Below the pieces are notes generated by a model, which was not told the DNA's origin, ran no database searches, and was given only the letters and a program-made list of their open reading frames with translations. A stretch of DNA of 64,000 nt from Olavius sp. associated proteobacterium Delta 1. Lineage in GTDB: Bacteria; Desulfobacterota; Desulfobacteria; Desulfobacterales; JAFDCJ01. Below are positions 25,245 to 33,618 of the stretch, in pieces; the stretch's first letter is position 1, and each line of letters opens with the position of its first letter. Location: NCBI GenBank assembly GCA_902749685.1, contig CACVKW010000182.1, forward strand, positions 1 to 64,000, read 5' to 3'. Made by a program: the position numbers and the translations under genes.

Positions 25245-26446
25245 CAATGACTATATTTGACAAATTCCAGCAACTGGCTGAAGCCCGCCGGGAACTGGAA
25301 CAAAGCTGCGACAGCTTCTTTAATATCGTTATGCAGGAAATCGTTTCCGGAACCGAAGCCGTGGTGAAGGGTCGTCCGATGATACTTGCCGGCAGCAATA
25401 ACTACCTGGGCCTTTCGTTTGATTCGGACTGTATCGACGCTGCCTGCGATGCCGCCCGTAAAGAAGGCACCGGCACCACCGGATCCAGGATGGCCAACGG
25501 GACATTTTCCGGCCATGTCGCACTGGAAAGAGAATTGGCGGAATTTTTCAACCGACAGGGCGCAATTGTTTTTTCCACCGGCTACGTCGCCAACCTCGCC
25601 ATGTTGTCGACCCTGGTCGGCCCCGGCGAGATCATCCTGCTGGATGCCGATTGCCATGCCAGCATATATGACGGCTGCCGAATGGGAGGCGCCGAGGTGC
25701 ATCGTTTCCGGCACAACAACCCGCAAGATCTCGCCAAGCGGCTGCGACGGCTTGCAAAACGCAACACCACGGTTTTGATCGTGGCAGAAGGCCTTTACAG
25801 CATGCTGGGCGATCGTGCACCCCTGGCGGAAATTGTCGCCGTCAAGGAACAATACGGGGCATATCTGCTGGTGGATGAAGCCCACTCACTGGGTGTGCTG
25901 GGCGCCAATGGGCGCGGACTGGCCGAGGAGGCCGGTGTGGAAGCTGGGGTAGATTTTGTCGTCGGCACATTCAGCAAAAGCCTGGGAGCCATCGGCGGAT
26001 TTTGCGTCAGCAATCATCCCGAGCTCAACCTGGTACGCTATGCGAGTCGACCGTATGTTTTCACCGCATCTTCGTCGCCCTCAGTCATTGCCTCCACCCG
26101 GATGGCTTTAAAACTTCTGCAAAAAAGACCCGAACTGCGTCAGCGGCTCTGGGAAAATGCCAACACACTGTATCACAAATTACAGGATTTGGGTTTCGCT
26201 GTGGGACCGGAGCCCAGTCCGGTTGTAGCCGTGAAACTGGAGGACAAAGCCGAGGCCTTTGCGCTCTGGAGTGGCCTATTGGAACACGGTGTATACGTCA
26301 ACCTGGTTTTACCGCCGGCCACCCCGGACGGTAACTGCCTGCTGCGCAGCAGCGTCAGTGCCGCGCACACACCGGAACAGATGGAGCGCATCTGCCAGGC
26401 ATTTACGGCCGTACGAGAATTGACTACCGTGGTGCAAGCCGGGTGA
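25241..26446 (+). CDS. spt: serine palmitoyltransferase-like alpha-oxoamine synthase
   Basis: A 401-residue PLP enzyme of the alpha-oxoamine synthase family (SPT, AONS, KBL, ALAS). The family features are present: SNNYLGLS (52-59), GTGTTGSRMANGTF (76-89), His139 in DADCHASIYDG that stacks on PLP, DEAHS (212-216) and the PLP lysine Lys246 in GTFSKSLGA. Coupling to an ACP and company of a fatty acyl-AMP ligase, CerR-like SDR and bCerS-like protein point to serine palmitoyltransferase, the first step of sphingolipid synthesis (serine plus acyl-ACP to 3-oxo-sphinganine). There is no biotin gene nearby, which argues against AONS. An ATG six bases in is an equal start candidate. Confidence 0.8.
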   Translation: MTMTIFDKFQQLAEARRELEQSCDSFFNIVMQEIVSGTEAVVKGRPMILAGSNNYLGLSFDSDCIDAACDAARKEGTGTTGSRMANGTFSGHVALERELAEFFNRQGAIVFSTGYVANLAMLSTLVGPGEIILLDADCHASIYDGCRMGGAEVHRFRHNNPQDLAKRLRRLAKRNTTVLIVAEGLYSMLGDRAPLAEIVAVKEQYGAYLLVDEAHSLGVLGANGRGLAEEAGVEAGVDFVVGTFSKSLGAIGGFCVSNHPELNLVRYASRPYVFTASSSPSVIASTRMALKLLQKRPELRQRLWENANTLYHKLQDLGFAVGPEPSPVVAVKLEDKAEAFALWSGLLEHGVYVNLVLPPATPDGNCLLRSSVSAAHTPEQMERICQAFTAVRELTTVVQAG

Positions 26447-26495
26447 TGGGTTTGAAAATTTTCATTAAGTCGTATAAATTCCGGGACGTAAAATT

Positions 26496-28307
26496 ATGCG
26501 TTTCCTAATAACATTTGTCCGTCGTTATCCCCTGCGCAGCTCGATCATGGTACTGGCCCTGCTGCTGGCCGGATTTATGGAAGGAATCGGCCTTTCCATG
26601 CTGCTGCCATTGATCGGTATGACTGTCGGCAATAAGCCGGCTGAGCAGCCCCTTGCGGCTACTGAAATAGGTGCGACAGATTCTACGCTGGGACGACTGG
26701 TGGCAAACGCATTTTCTGCCCTGGACATTTCTCCCACGATGGGCCAGCTGCTTGTGGTAATTATCGTGGCGGTCATTCTAAAGAGCGGTATGATGTTGCT
26801 GGCGAAAAAGCAGCTCGGGTATACGGTCGCCCGTGTCGCCACCGACTTGCGCCTTGAGCTGTTGCGCGCACTGATGGTCAGCCGCTGGCAGTATTTTCTT
26901 AAGCAGCCCCTCGGCAGCCTGGCAAATGCCATGGCCACCGAGACAGCAAGGGCATCCAAAGCGTACATGAGCGGCGTGCTGATGACCACTGAATTTTTCC
27001 AGGCATCATTGTATTTCCTGATGGCCTTCCTGGTTTCCTGGAAAGCGACGCTCATCTCACTGACAGCCGGTTTTGTAATTTTATACCTGGTGAAACGCTT
27101 TCTCAAAAAGGCGCGTCATGCCGGAATCAGACAAACTGAACTGCTAAAATCAATGCTGGCTTTGTTGACGGATACGCTGCAGTCCATCAAACCCTTGAAA
27201 GCCATGGCGCGTGAAAATGTATTTGACCTATTACTAGAAAAAAAAACAAAGCGCCTGAATAAGGCTCGGCAAAAGCAGGTACTGAACAAGGAGTTCCTGA
27301 AAGCATTTCATGAAATCTTAATGTCGGTTTTTTTAGCGGCCGGTATTTACATATTGCTGATTCAATGGCAAATGTCGCTAGCCAGCGTGATGGTACTGGC
27401 ATTTTTGGTCGCACGTTTGCTGAAACGGTTAAACAAGGTTCAAGAGCGCTATCAGGAAATGATAATCTTTGAAAGCGGCTATTGGTCATTAAAAGATACC
27501 ATCGAATCCGTGCAAAAGGAACGTGAGGAAACCGGTGGCGGTCTGAAGCCCGGCTTGACGCAAGCGATACGTACGGAAAATGTGGACTTTGCTTATGATG
27601 ACCATCACGTATTGCGGGACGTTTCGCTCAGTTTTCCGGTGGGCCGAATCACTGCCATAATTGGCCCATCAGGATCAGGTAAAACAACCCTGGTGGATCT
27701 GGTGACCGGACTGCTGCGACCACAGCAAGGCGAGGTGTGGATCGACGAGGTGCCGTTAGCCCAGATAAATCTGAAAACCTGGCGCAGAATGATCGGCTAT
27801 ATCCCCCAGGAAACCATCTTGCTGCATGATACGGTGCTGAACAATGTTACGCTGGGTGATCCCGCTCTGAGCGAAGCAGATGCACAGCAAGCGCTGCGCG
27901 CGGCCGGAGCGTGGGAGTTTGTTGATGCCATGCCCCTATCAATGCAAAGTATTGTCGGTGAGCGTGGCGGCAAATTGTCGGGCGGACAAAGGCAGCGTAT
28001 CGCTATTGCGCGGGCCCTGGTGCACAGACCGCAACTGTTGATTTTGGATGAAGCCACCAGCGGCCTGGATCCGGAAAGTGAAGCCGCTGTTTGCGATACC
28101 TTACAACAGCTTCGCGGCGAACTCACTATTCTGGCCATCTCGCATCAGACGGCCCTGGTTAGGATAGCCGACAAAACCTATCATATTCAGGATGGGAAAA
28201 TTTGGCAAACAGAGCATACCTCGGAACCCGATCGGCCCACAGCAAATATCGATGCTGAAAACGGCCCCAAGCTACAAGCAGCTGTCAGCCCCGGTAAATT
28301 GCGCTAA
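26496..28307 (+). CDS. ABC exporter, MsbA/ABCB type (candidate lipid flippase)
   Basis: A 603-residue half-transporter with an N-terminal six-helix membrane domain (about 1-330) and a C-terminal ATPase. Walker A is GPSGSGKTT (390-398), the Q-loop is at IPQE, the signature LSGGQ at 494-498 and Walker B LLILDE at 514-519, followed by an H-loop His (AISHQ). It would work as a homodimer at the inner membrane. It begins 49 bases after the serine-palmitoyltransferase gene in the same direction, so flipping the sphingolipid product is the natural hypothesis. The following sugar genes make a polysaccharide or glycolipid substrate possible too. Confidence 0.85.
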   Translation: MRFLITFVRRYPLRSSIMVLALLLAGFMEGIGLSMLLPLIGMTVGNKPAEQPLAATEIGATDSTLGRLVANAFSALDISPTMGQLLVVIIVAVILKSGMMLLAKKQLGYTVARVATDLRLELLRALMVSRWQYFLKQPLGSLANAMATETARASKAYMSGVLMTTEFFQASLYFLMAFLVSWKATLISLTAGFVILYLVKRFLKKARHAGIRQTELLKSMLALLTDTLQSIKPLKAMARENVFDLLLEKKTKRLNKARQKQVLNKEFLKAFHEILMSVFLAAGIYILLIQWQMSLASVMVLAFLVARLLKRLNKVQERYQEMIIFESGYWSLKDTIESVQKEREETGGGLKPGLTQAIRTENVDFAYDDHHVLRDVSLSFPVGRITAIIGPSGSGKTTLVDLVTGLLRPQQGEVWIDEVPLAQINLKTWRRMIGYIPQETILLHDTVLNNVTLGDPALSEADAQQALRAAGAWEFVDAMPLSMQSIVGERGGKLSGGQRQRIAIARALVHRPQLLILDEATSGLDPESEAAVCDTLQQLRGELTILAISHQTALVRIADKTYHIQDGKIWQTEHTSEPDRPTANIDAENGPKLQAAVSPGKLR

Positions 28308-28368
28308 ACCGCATTATCAGCTGCAGGATTTTCCAGTGTTGCGATAATTAAAAGGCTTAAAATAAAAT

Positions 28369-28899
28369 ATGCCGCAAGAAAATAATTTACAGAACATTGA
28401 TGGGATTATAGGGCGTATTCGTCTCGTTGCATTCGATTTCGACGGGGTGTTTACCGACAATATGGTTTATGTTTTGGAAGATGGCTCCGAGGCCGTGCGG
28501 TGTTTCCGCAGCGACGGAATCGGTTTGCACAAGCTAAAAAAACTGGGAATCGAAACCGTTATAATCTCCACCGAAGCCAACCCGGTCGTTTCAGCCCGGG
28601 CACGCAAGCTGAAGATTCACTGCATTCAGGACTGCCATGACAAACGCGCTGCGCTGGAAGACATCGCTCGAGAAAAAAATATTGGCTTGCACGAAATCGC
28701 TTTTGTGGGCAACGATATAAACGACCTGCCCTGTCTTGAGTGCGTTGCGTTGCCCATTGTGGTTCAGGATGCATATCCGGAGGCGGCCCGGACCGCCCTC
28801 TATCAGACCAGACGTCCGGGCGGTCGCGGCGCGGTGAGGGAGATTTGTGATTTGTTCGAAAGTGTACTGACCCATAAAGGATTGAATAATGAAGATTGA
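28369..28899 (+). CDS. KdsC/YrbI-type HAD phosphatase
   Basis: A 176-residue member of the Kdo-8-phosphate phosphatase group. AFDFDGVFTDN (21-31) has the two catalytic aspartates, followed by RSDGIGLHKLKKLGIE, ISTEANPVVSARA and GNDINDLPCLECV. These tetrameric enzymes remove phosphate from Kdo-8-P or from nonulosonate-9-phosphates. The NeuB gene that follows suggests it dephosphorylates the NeuB product if the substrate is a phosphorylated sugar. The last codons and the stop fall within a copy of the palindromic repeat, so the repeat shapes the C-terminus. Confidence 0.85.
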   Translation: MPQENNLQNIDGIIGRIRLVAFDFDGVFTDNMVYVLEDGSEAVRCFRSDGIGLHKLKKLGIETVIISTEANPVVSARARKLKIHCIQDCHDKRAALEDIAREKNIGLHEIAFVGNDINDLPCLECVALPIVVQDAYPEAARTALYQTRRPGGRGAVREICDLFESVLTHKGLNNED

Positions 28900-29014
28900 A
28901 GAGTGAATAGTTAAGGAATTCTATCATTTTTATTGTCTTGATCCTTGTTTCTTGGTGAGAGCAAAATTAAAATAGACAGCATACCTCGAATATTCAATTT
29001 ACAATCTTCAATCA
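28881..29014. repeat. palindromic intergenic element, second subfamily
   Basis: About 134 bp: opens TTGAATAATGAAGATTGAAG (supplying the stop codon of the phosphatase gene) and closes CAATTTACAATCTTCAATCA. It contains AAGGAATTCTATCATTTTTA, shared with the element at 30991. Confidence 0.65.
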
Positions 29015-29100
29015 TAGGTTTAAACTGTAGTTATTATTATGAAACTTATTGGTATAACAATACCAAGAAGTTAACACTATGACCCTAGGGAGGAATAAAA

Positions 29101-30177
29101 ATGCGTAAACTTACATTGGACGGTAAAGTCATTCAAGATAACAGTGATTGCTATGTGATTGCCGAGATCGGGCATAACCATCAAGGCAAACTTGATACAG
29201 CCAAGGAGATGTTTCGCGTCGCCAAGGACTGTGGCGCCGACGCGGTAAAATTGCAGAAACGCGACAATCGCAGCCTGTTTACCAAAGCCGGGTATGAAAA
29301 GCCCTACGATAATCCGAACAGCTACGGTGAAACTTATGGTGGTCATCGGGAGTTTTTAGAATTCGGCGGAATCGAATATAAGGAGCTGATGAATTACGCT
29401 GATGAAATTGGAGTTACGATGTTTTCCACCGCCTTTGATTTTAACAGCGCTGATTTTCTGGCCAAACTCGATATCCCGATTTATAAAATCGCTTCCGGGG
29501 ATCTGAAAAATATTCCATTGCTGACCCACATCGCCGAATTTCAAAAGCCGATGATTCTCAGCACCGGCGGTGGAACCATGGAGGATGTTAACCGGGCTTA
29601 TGATGCAATCATGCCGCTCAACCAGCAGCTCTGTATCCTCCAGTGCACCGCAGGCTATCCGGCAGAATTTGATGAGCTCAATTTGAATGTAATCACAACC
29701 TTCCGCGAGCGATTTCCCAACTGCACGATTGGTCTGTCATCCCATGATAACGGCATTGCCATGGCAGTCGCGGCTTATATGCTCGGCGCACGAGTGGTCG
29801 AAAAGCATTTTACCCTTAACCATACCTGGAAAGGCACGGATCATGCTTTTTCGCTGGAACCCACCGGTTTTCGCAAATTGGTCAGGGACCTGAAACGCAC
29901 AAAAGCCGCGATGGGTGACGGCGTCAAGCGGATTTATGACAGCGAGGTAACCCCGATCACCAAGATGGGCAAAAAACTGGTCGCCGCACGGGACTTGCAG
30001 GCAGGCCATATGATACGGCGCGAAGACATTGCCATCAAGTCACCGGGTGATGGTCTTCAGCCATACGAGATCGATAAAGTCATCGGCCGCGTCGCCCGGG
30101 CAGCCATGCAAGCAGATGATGACATCAACTATGAGGCGTTAAACGGGTCCGAAAATCTGGCAGAGGCGGTATCGTGA
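29101..30177 (+). CDS. neuB: NeuB-family nonulosonate synthase
   Basis: A 358-residue protein with an N-terminal NeuB aldolase-like barrel (about 15-270) and a C-terminal antifreeze-like SAF domain (about 285-350). AEIGHNHQG (18-26), KLQKRDN, STAFD and the ILSTGG block are present, as is LSSHDNG. NeuB enzymes condense phosphoenolpyruvate with a hexosamine-type aldose (ManNAc or relatives) to make 9-carbon acidic sugars. The start has an excellent ribosome binding site (GGGAGGA, 8 bases). No UDP-GlcNAc 2-epimerase is in the window, and the next gene, an SDR, overlaps by four bases, so the acceptor sugar may be unusual. Confidence 0.85.
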   Translation: MRKLTLDGKVIQDNSDCYVIAEIGHNHQGKLDTAKEMFRVAKDCGADAVKLQKRDNRSLFTKAGYEKPYDNPNSYGETYGGHREFLEFGGIEYKELMNYADEIGVTMFSTAFDFNSADFLAKLDIPIYKIASGDLKNIPLLTHIAEFQKPMILSTGGGTMEDVNRAYDAIMPLNQQLCILQCTAGYPAEFDELNLNVITTFRERFPNCTIGLSSHDNGIAMAVAAYMLGARVVEKHFTLNHTWKGTDHAFSLEPTGFRKLVRDLKRTKAAMGDGVKRIYDSEVTPITKMGKKLVAARDLQAGHMIRREDIAIKSPGDGLQPYEIDKVIGRVARAAMQADDDINYEALNGSENLAEAVS

Positions 30178-30986
30178 AAAACATTTTCTGGTTAGCGGAT
30201 GAAATTGCCGTCGTAACGGGTGCCCTGGGCAAGTTAGGCCCGATTTGGATCGAGGCCCTGCTCGATGCCGGGGCATTTGTTTGCGCGCTTGATTTGGCGG
30301 ATGCGGGGGTTTCGGCAGAATTCAGCAAACTGCAAACGCGCTTTGACGAAACCCGTTTAAAGCTGGATCGCACCAATGTCAAAGATCGTCAATCGCTGGA
30401 AACTGCATGCCGCAATTGTATTGCCGCTTTCGGGGTCCCCACGATACTGGTCAACAATGCCGGAATCGACCGACCGCCGGCCGACTCGGCTAAAGGGTAT
30501 CGCCTGGAAGATATCCCGTTTGACGAGAACCGGCAGATCTTTGAGGTCAATACCCTGGGTCTTTTTCTGGTAACCCAGGTCTTCGGCACCCGTATGGTCG
30601 AGGCCGGGCGGGGATCGATCATCAATATCGGATCGCTGTATGCCAGTGTTTCACCGGATGAACGGTTTTACGATCACATCCCGGGGGATCCGCCGTTTCT
30701 CAAGCCACCGGCTTATGGTGCTTCCAAGGCTGCGGTGATCAATCTGACCCGCTATTTGGCCACGCTTTGGGCACCCCGCGGCGTGCGGGTGAATGCGCTG
30801 TCGCCGGGGGGCGTATTGGGCGGCCAGGACGATGAATTCAAACGCAAATTTTGCAATCGCGTCCCCCTGGGCAGGATGGCTACCGCGGGGGATCTTCGCG
30901 GTCCGCTGCTTTTTCTGGCTTCACAGGCATCAGCCTATGTAACCGGCACTGAACTGGTTGTCGACGGCGGTTTCACGGCCTGGTAG
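30174..30986 (+). CDS. SDR-family oxidoreductase (PtmA-like)
   Basis: A 270-residue short-chain dehydrogenase starting at a GTG that overlaps the neuB stop (GTGA). TGALGKLGPIW is the cofactor loop, NNAGID the central motif and YGASKAAV holds the catalytic Tyr and Lys; IINIGS gives the Ser. SDRs of this kind accompany NeuB-type synthases in flagellin-glycan loci (PtmA of Campylobacter in legionaminic acid metabolism). It probably modifies the acceptor aldose or the nonulosonate by oxidation or reduction. Translational coupling to NeuB supports one pathway. Confidence 0.8.
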   Translation: MKNIFWLADEIAVVTGALGKLGPIWIEALLDAGAFVCALDLADAGVSAEFSKLQTRFDETRLKLDRTNVKDRQSLETACRNCIAAFGVPTILVNNAGIDRPPADSAKGYRLEDIPFDENRQIFEVNTLGLFLVTQVFGTRMVEAGRGSIINIGSLYASVSPDERFYDHIPGDPPFLKPPAYGASKAAVINLTRYLATLWAPRGVRVNALSPGGVLGGQDDEFKRKFCNRVPLGRMATAGDLRGPLLFLASQASAYVTGTELVVDGGFTAW

Positions 30987-30990
30987 GTTA

Positions 30991-31048
30991 ATGGATTGAA
31001 TATTTTAAATTGAATATTGAATATTTGAGGAATTCTATCATCTAATTT
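30991..31048. repeat. half-copy of palindromic element
   Basis: GGATTGAATATTTTAAATTG, then AATATTGAATATTTGAGGAATTCTATC, shares its AGGAATTCTATCAT core with the element at 28881 but lacks the closing inverted end. Confidence 0.5.
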
Positions 31049-31120
31049 AGTTTTTCTTGATTTAGCTCAGTATAGTTGTCTTTAATAAAGCAAGAATTTA
31101 GAAAGAAAAGCGGAGCTAAA

Positions 31121-32593
31121 ATGAACCAACATAGCCTCCCCGCGGCAATTCCCAACTGGATCAACGGTGAAGAGTGTGCTGCAATATCAGGTAAAACTTT
31201 TGACAAGCTGTCACCGGATACCGGCCGCAAACTGTGTGATGTTGCGCGGTCCGGGTCGCAGGATATTCAAAATGCGATTCTGACCGCCCGCAGGGCTCAA
31301 GCGGCCTGGGCAGACCTTACCCCGGTGCAGCGCGGTGATCAATTGTACGAAATCGTCCGAATTATGCGTACGTATCAAAAGGAAATCGCTGCAACGGTGG
31401 CCCTGGAAACCGGAATGTCATATAGTGCCGCGCTGGGTGAAACCGGCGGGGCCATCGCCCAGGGAGAATTTGCGGCCGGTGAAGGCCGCCGTTTTTACGG
31501 ACGAACCTCCACCAGTGCCGTACCGAACAAATATGCCATGACGGTGCGCCAGCCGCTGGGGGTGGCCGGACTGATCATCGCCGCCAACACGCCGATTGCC
31601 AATGTGGCCTGGAAAGTTTTTCCAGCCCTTATTTGCGGCAATTCCACGGTCTTGAAAGCCGCCGAGGATACGCCGGCCACAGCCTGGCTTTTCGGCAAAA
31701 TAGCACAGGAAGCCGGACTTGCCCCGGGTGTCCTCAACATCGTCCAGGGGTATGGCCAGGAAGCCGGCGCACCGCTGGTTGCCCATCAGAATGTGGATGT
31801 GATCAGTTTTACGGGTTCGGCCGCTGTCGGCCGCCAGATCGCTTCCATCGCCGGCCAGAGGTTGGCCAAAGTTTCCCTGGAATTGGGCGGTAAGAATCCC
31901 CTGGTCGTTTGTGATGATGCGGATCTGGAACCTGCTGTCAAATGGGTCCTGCTCTCGGCTTTCAGCAATGCCGGGCAGCGCTGTGCCTCGGGCAGCCGCA
32001 TCATTATTTTTGATGCGGTTTATGATCAATTCCGCGCTATGCTCATCGAAGGCACCCGCAAACTTAGAGTTGGCCCCGGGGATGGTGATGATTTCGGACC
32101 GGTTATTAATGAAAAGCAGCTGAACAACATGCTGGCGGCAATCCAGGCGGCCCAACAAAAAGGGGCCGTCGTTCTGACCGGCGGCTGCCGGCTGACCGAT
32201 GACGCTCACGCCAAGGGTTTCTACCTGGCGCCCACTATTATTGAAAACGCGGCCCCCGATGATGAATTCTCAACTTCTGAACTATTCGGACCGATTACCA
32301 GCCTGTATCGCGTCAAAGACTTTGCCGAGGCATTGAAATTGTCCAATGACTCTCCCTACGGTCTGACTGCCTGTATTCACACGCGCAGCATTCATCGTGC
32401 CACTGAATATACCCGGAAAGTACAAGCCGGGGTGGCGGTGGTCAACGCCGGTACCTTCGGAAGTGAACCGCACATGCCCTTTGGCGGGTTAAAACAATCA
32501 GGCAATGGCAGCCGGGAACCGGGCACTGAAGCTCTGGACGTCTACTCCGATCTGAAAAACATCCTGTTCAATATTGATCCGGACAAACTGTAG
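31121..32593 (+). CDS. aldehyde dehydrogenase
   Basis: About 490 residues from the ATG at 31121, which follows CGGAG; an in-frame TTG at 31076 is less likely. It is a standard NAD(P)-dependent aldehyde dehydrogenase: the cofactor site FTGSAAVGRQI, the general base Glu in SLELGGKNPLV and the catalytic Cys in NAGQRCASGSRI are all intact. It is full length. Located inside the NeuB module, it may oxidise a sugar aldehyde or a small aldehyde precursor; it is not part of any described sialic, legionaminic or pseudaminic pathway I know, which makes the module unusual. Confidence 0.85.
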   Translation: MNQHSLPAAIPNWINGEECAAISGKTFDKLSPDTGRKLCDVARSGSQDIQNAILTARRAQAAWADLTPVQRGDQLYEIVRIMRTYQKEIAATVALETGMSYSAALGETGGAIAQGEFAAGEGRRFYGRTSTSAVPNKYAMTVRQPLGVAGLIIAANTPIANVAWKVFPALICGNSTVLKAAEDTPATAWLFGKIAQEAGLAPGVLNIVQGYGQEAGAPLVAHQNVDVISFTGSAAVGRQIASIAGQRLAKVSLELGGKNPLVVCDDADLEPAVKWVLLSAFSNAGQRCASGSRIIIFDAVYDQFRAMLIEGTRKLRVGPGDGDDFGPVINEKQLNNMLAAIQAAQQKGAVVLTGGCRLTDDAHAKGFYLAPTIIENAAPDDEFSTSELFGPITSLYRVKDFAEALKLSNDSPYGLTACIHTRSIHRATEYTRKVQAGVAVVNAGTFGSEPHMPFGGLKQSGNGSREPGTEALDVYSDLKNILFNIDPDKL

Positions 32594-32595
32594 TA

Positions 32596-32712
32596 AATTG
32601 AAGATTGAAAATTGTAGATTGAATAATTAAGGTATCCTTTCGATATATTGTAAATGATGGAGCAATGCGAACTCCATAAATATTCAATATTCAGTATTCA
32701 ATATTCATTTTT
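32596..32712. repeat. palindromic intergenic element, second subfamily
   Basis: 117 bp opening AATTGAAGATTGAAAATTGT and closing TTCAGTATTCAATATTCATT, with an internal TAATTAAGGTATCCTTTCG segment. It sits between the aldehyde dehydrogenase and cytidylyltransferase genes. Confidence 0.6.
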
Positions 32713-32726
32713 TTCATGGGGAATTT

Positions 32727-33485
32727 ATGGCGCACAAAGATCACAATATTGTTGCACTGATACCGGCACGGTCAGGTTCCAAACGGGTGCCGGATAAAAA
32801 CATACGGCCCTTGGCCGGGCATCCACTGATTGCCTACACAATTGCGGCTGCCTTACAAAGCAACATCTTCTCAGAGGTCATCGTGTCGACGGATTCGGAT
32901 CATTATGCCGAAATCGCCAGACACTATGGGGCCCGAATTCCGTTTATGCGCCCTGATGACATTGCGGGCGACCAATCTCCCGATATCGAATGGCTGGATT
33001 ACACCCTGCGGCGCCTGCAGGAAGATGGGCAAAGTTATGACTGCTTCAGCATCTTGCGGCCCACCAGTCCCTTTCGGCTGCCTCAAACCATCCAGCGGGC
33101 CTGGCAGGCGTTTAGCGCAGAAAACGGAGTGGACTCACTGCGGGCGGTGGAGAAATGCACCCAGCACCCCGGCAAGATGTGGGTGGTGCGCTCAAAGCGC
33201 ATGACGCCGCTGCTGCCCCTGGGCCCGCCGCAACAGCCCTGGCACAGCAGCCAGTATCCTTCTTTGCCGGAGGTGTATGTCCAAAACGCCAGTCTTGAAA
33301 TTGCCTGGACACGGGTTATCTTCGATGATCGAACTATCGCCGGCAACGTGGTCGTACCGTTTCTGACGCACGACTATGAGGGTTTTGATGTCAACAATCC
33401 CTATGACTGGCAGCTTGCCGAACACCTGGCTAAAACCGGTGAAGCAGTATTGCCTCAAATACCGCAATTTGTTTACTCGAAATAA
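32727..33485 (+). CDS. CMP-nonulosonate cytidylyltransferase (acylneuraminate type)
   Basis: A 252-residue nucleotidyltransferase. IPARSGSKRVPDKNIRPLAG (12-31) is the CTP-binding signature of CMP-sialate and CMP-Kdo synthetases, and STDSDHYAEIA, ILRPTSPFR and HDYEGFDVNNPYDW with its metal-binding Asp residues follow. It would turn the nonulosonate made by the NeuB homologue into a CMP-sugar for the glycosyltransferases downstream. The length is on the long side for PtmB/NeuA single-domain enzymes but intact. Confidence 0.85.
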   Translation: MAHKDHNIVALIPARSGSKRVPDKNIRPLAGHPLIAYTIAAALQSNIFSEVIVSTDSDHYAEIARHYGARIPFMRPDDIAGDQSPDIEWLDYTLRRLQEDGQSYDCFSILRPTSPFRLPQTIQRAWQAFSAENGVDSLRAVEKCTQHPGKMWVVRSKRMTPLLPLGPPQQPWHSSQYPSLPEVYVQNASLEIAWTRVIFDDRTIAGNVVVPFLTHDYEGFDVNNPYDWQLAEHLAKTGEAVLPQIPQFVYSK

Positions 33486-33618
33486 AAATGTTTGCCGCAA
33501 AGCACGCGGCAATCGCAGAGAAGGTTAGCAGTGTTCATGCAGGAATACAGAAAGCTCTGGGCCCTCTGTCTTCACTGCGGTTAATCGAATTTAATATTGA
33601 AAAGGAGCACTTGCAATA

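Noticed and set aside
25241-26446. 8-amino-7-oxononanoate synthase (biotin) as the identity of the alpha-oxoamine synthase
   Set aside because: No bio genes nearby, while ACP coupling, acyl-AMP ligase, CerR-like and ceramide-synthase-like genes favour serine palmitoyltransferase; a phylogeny would be decisive.
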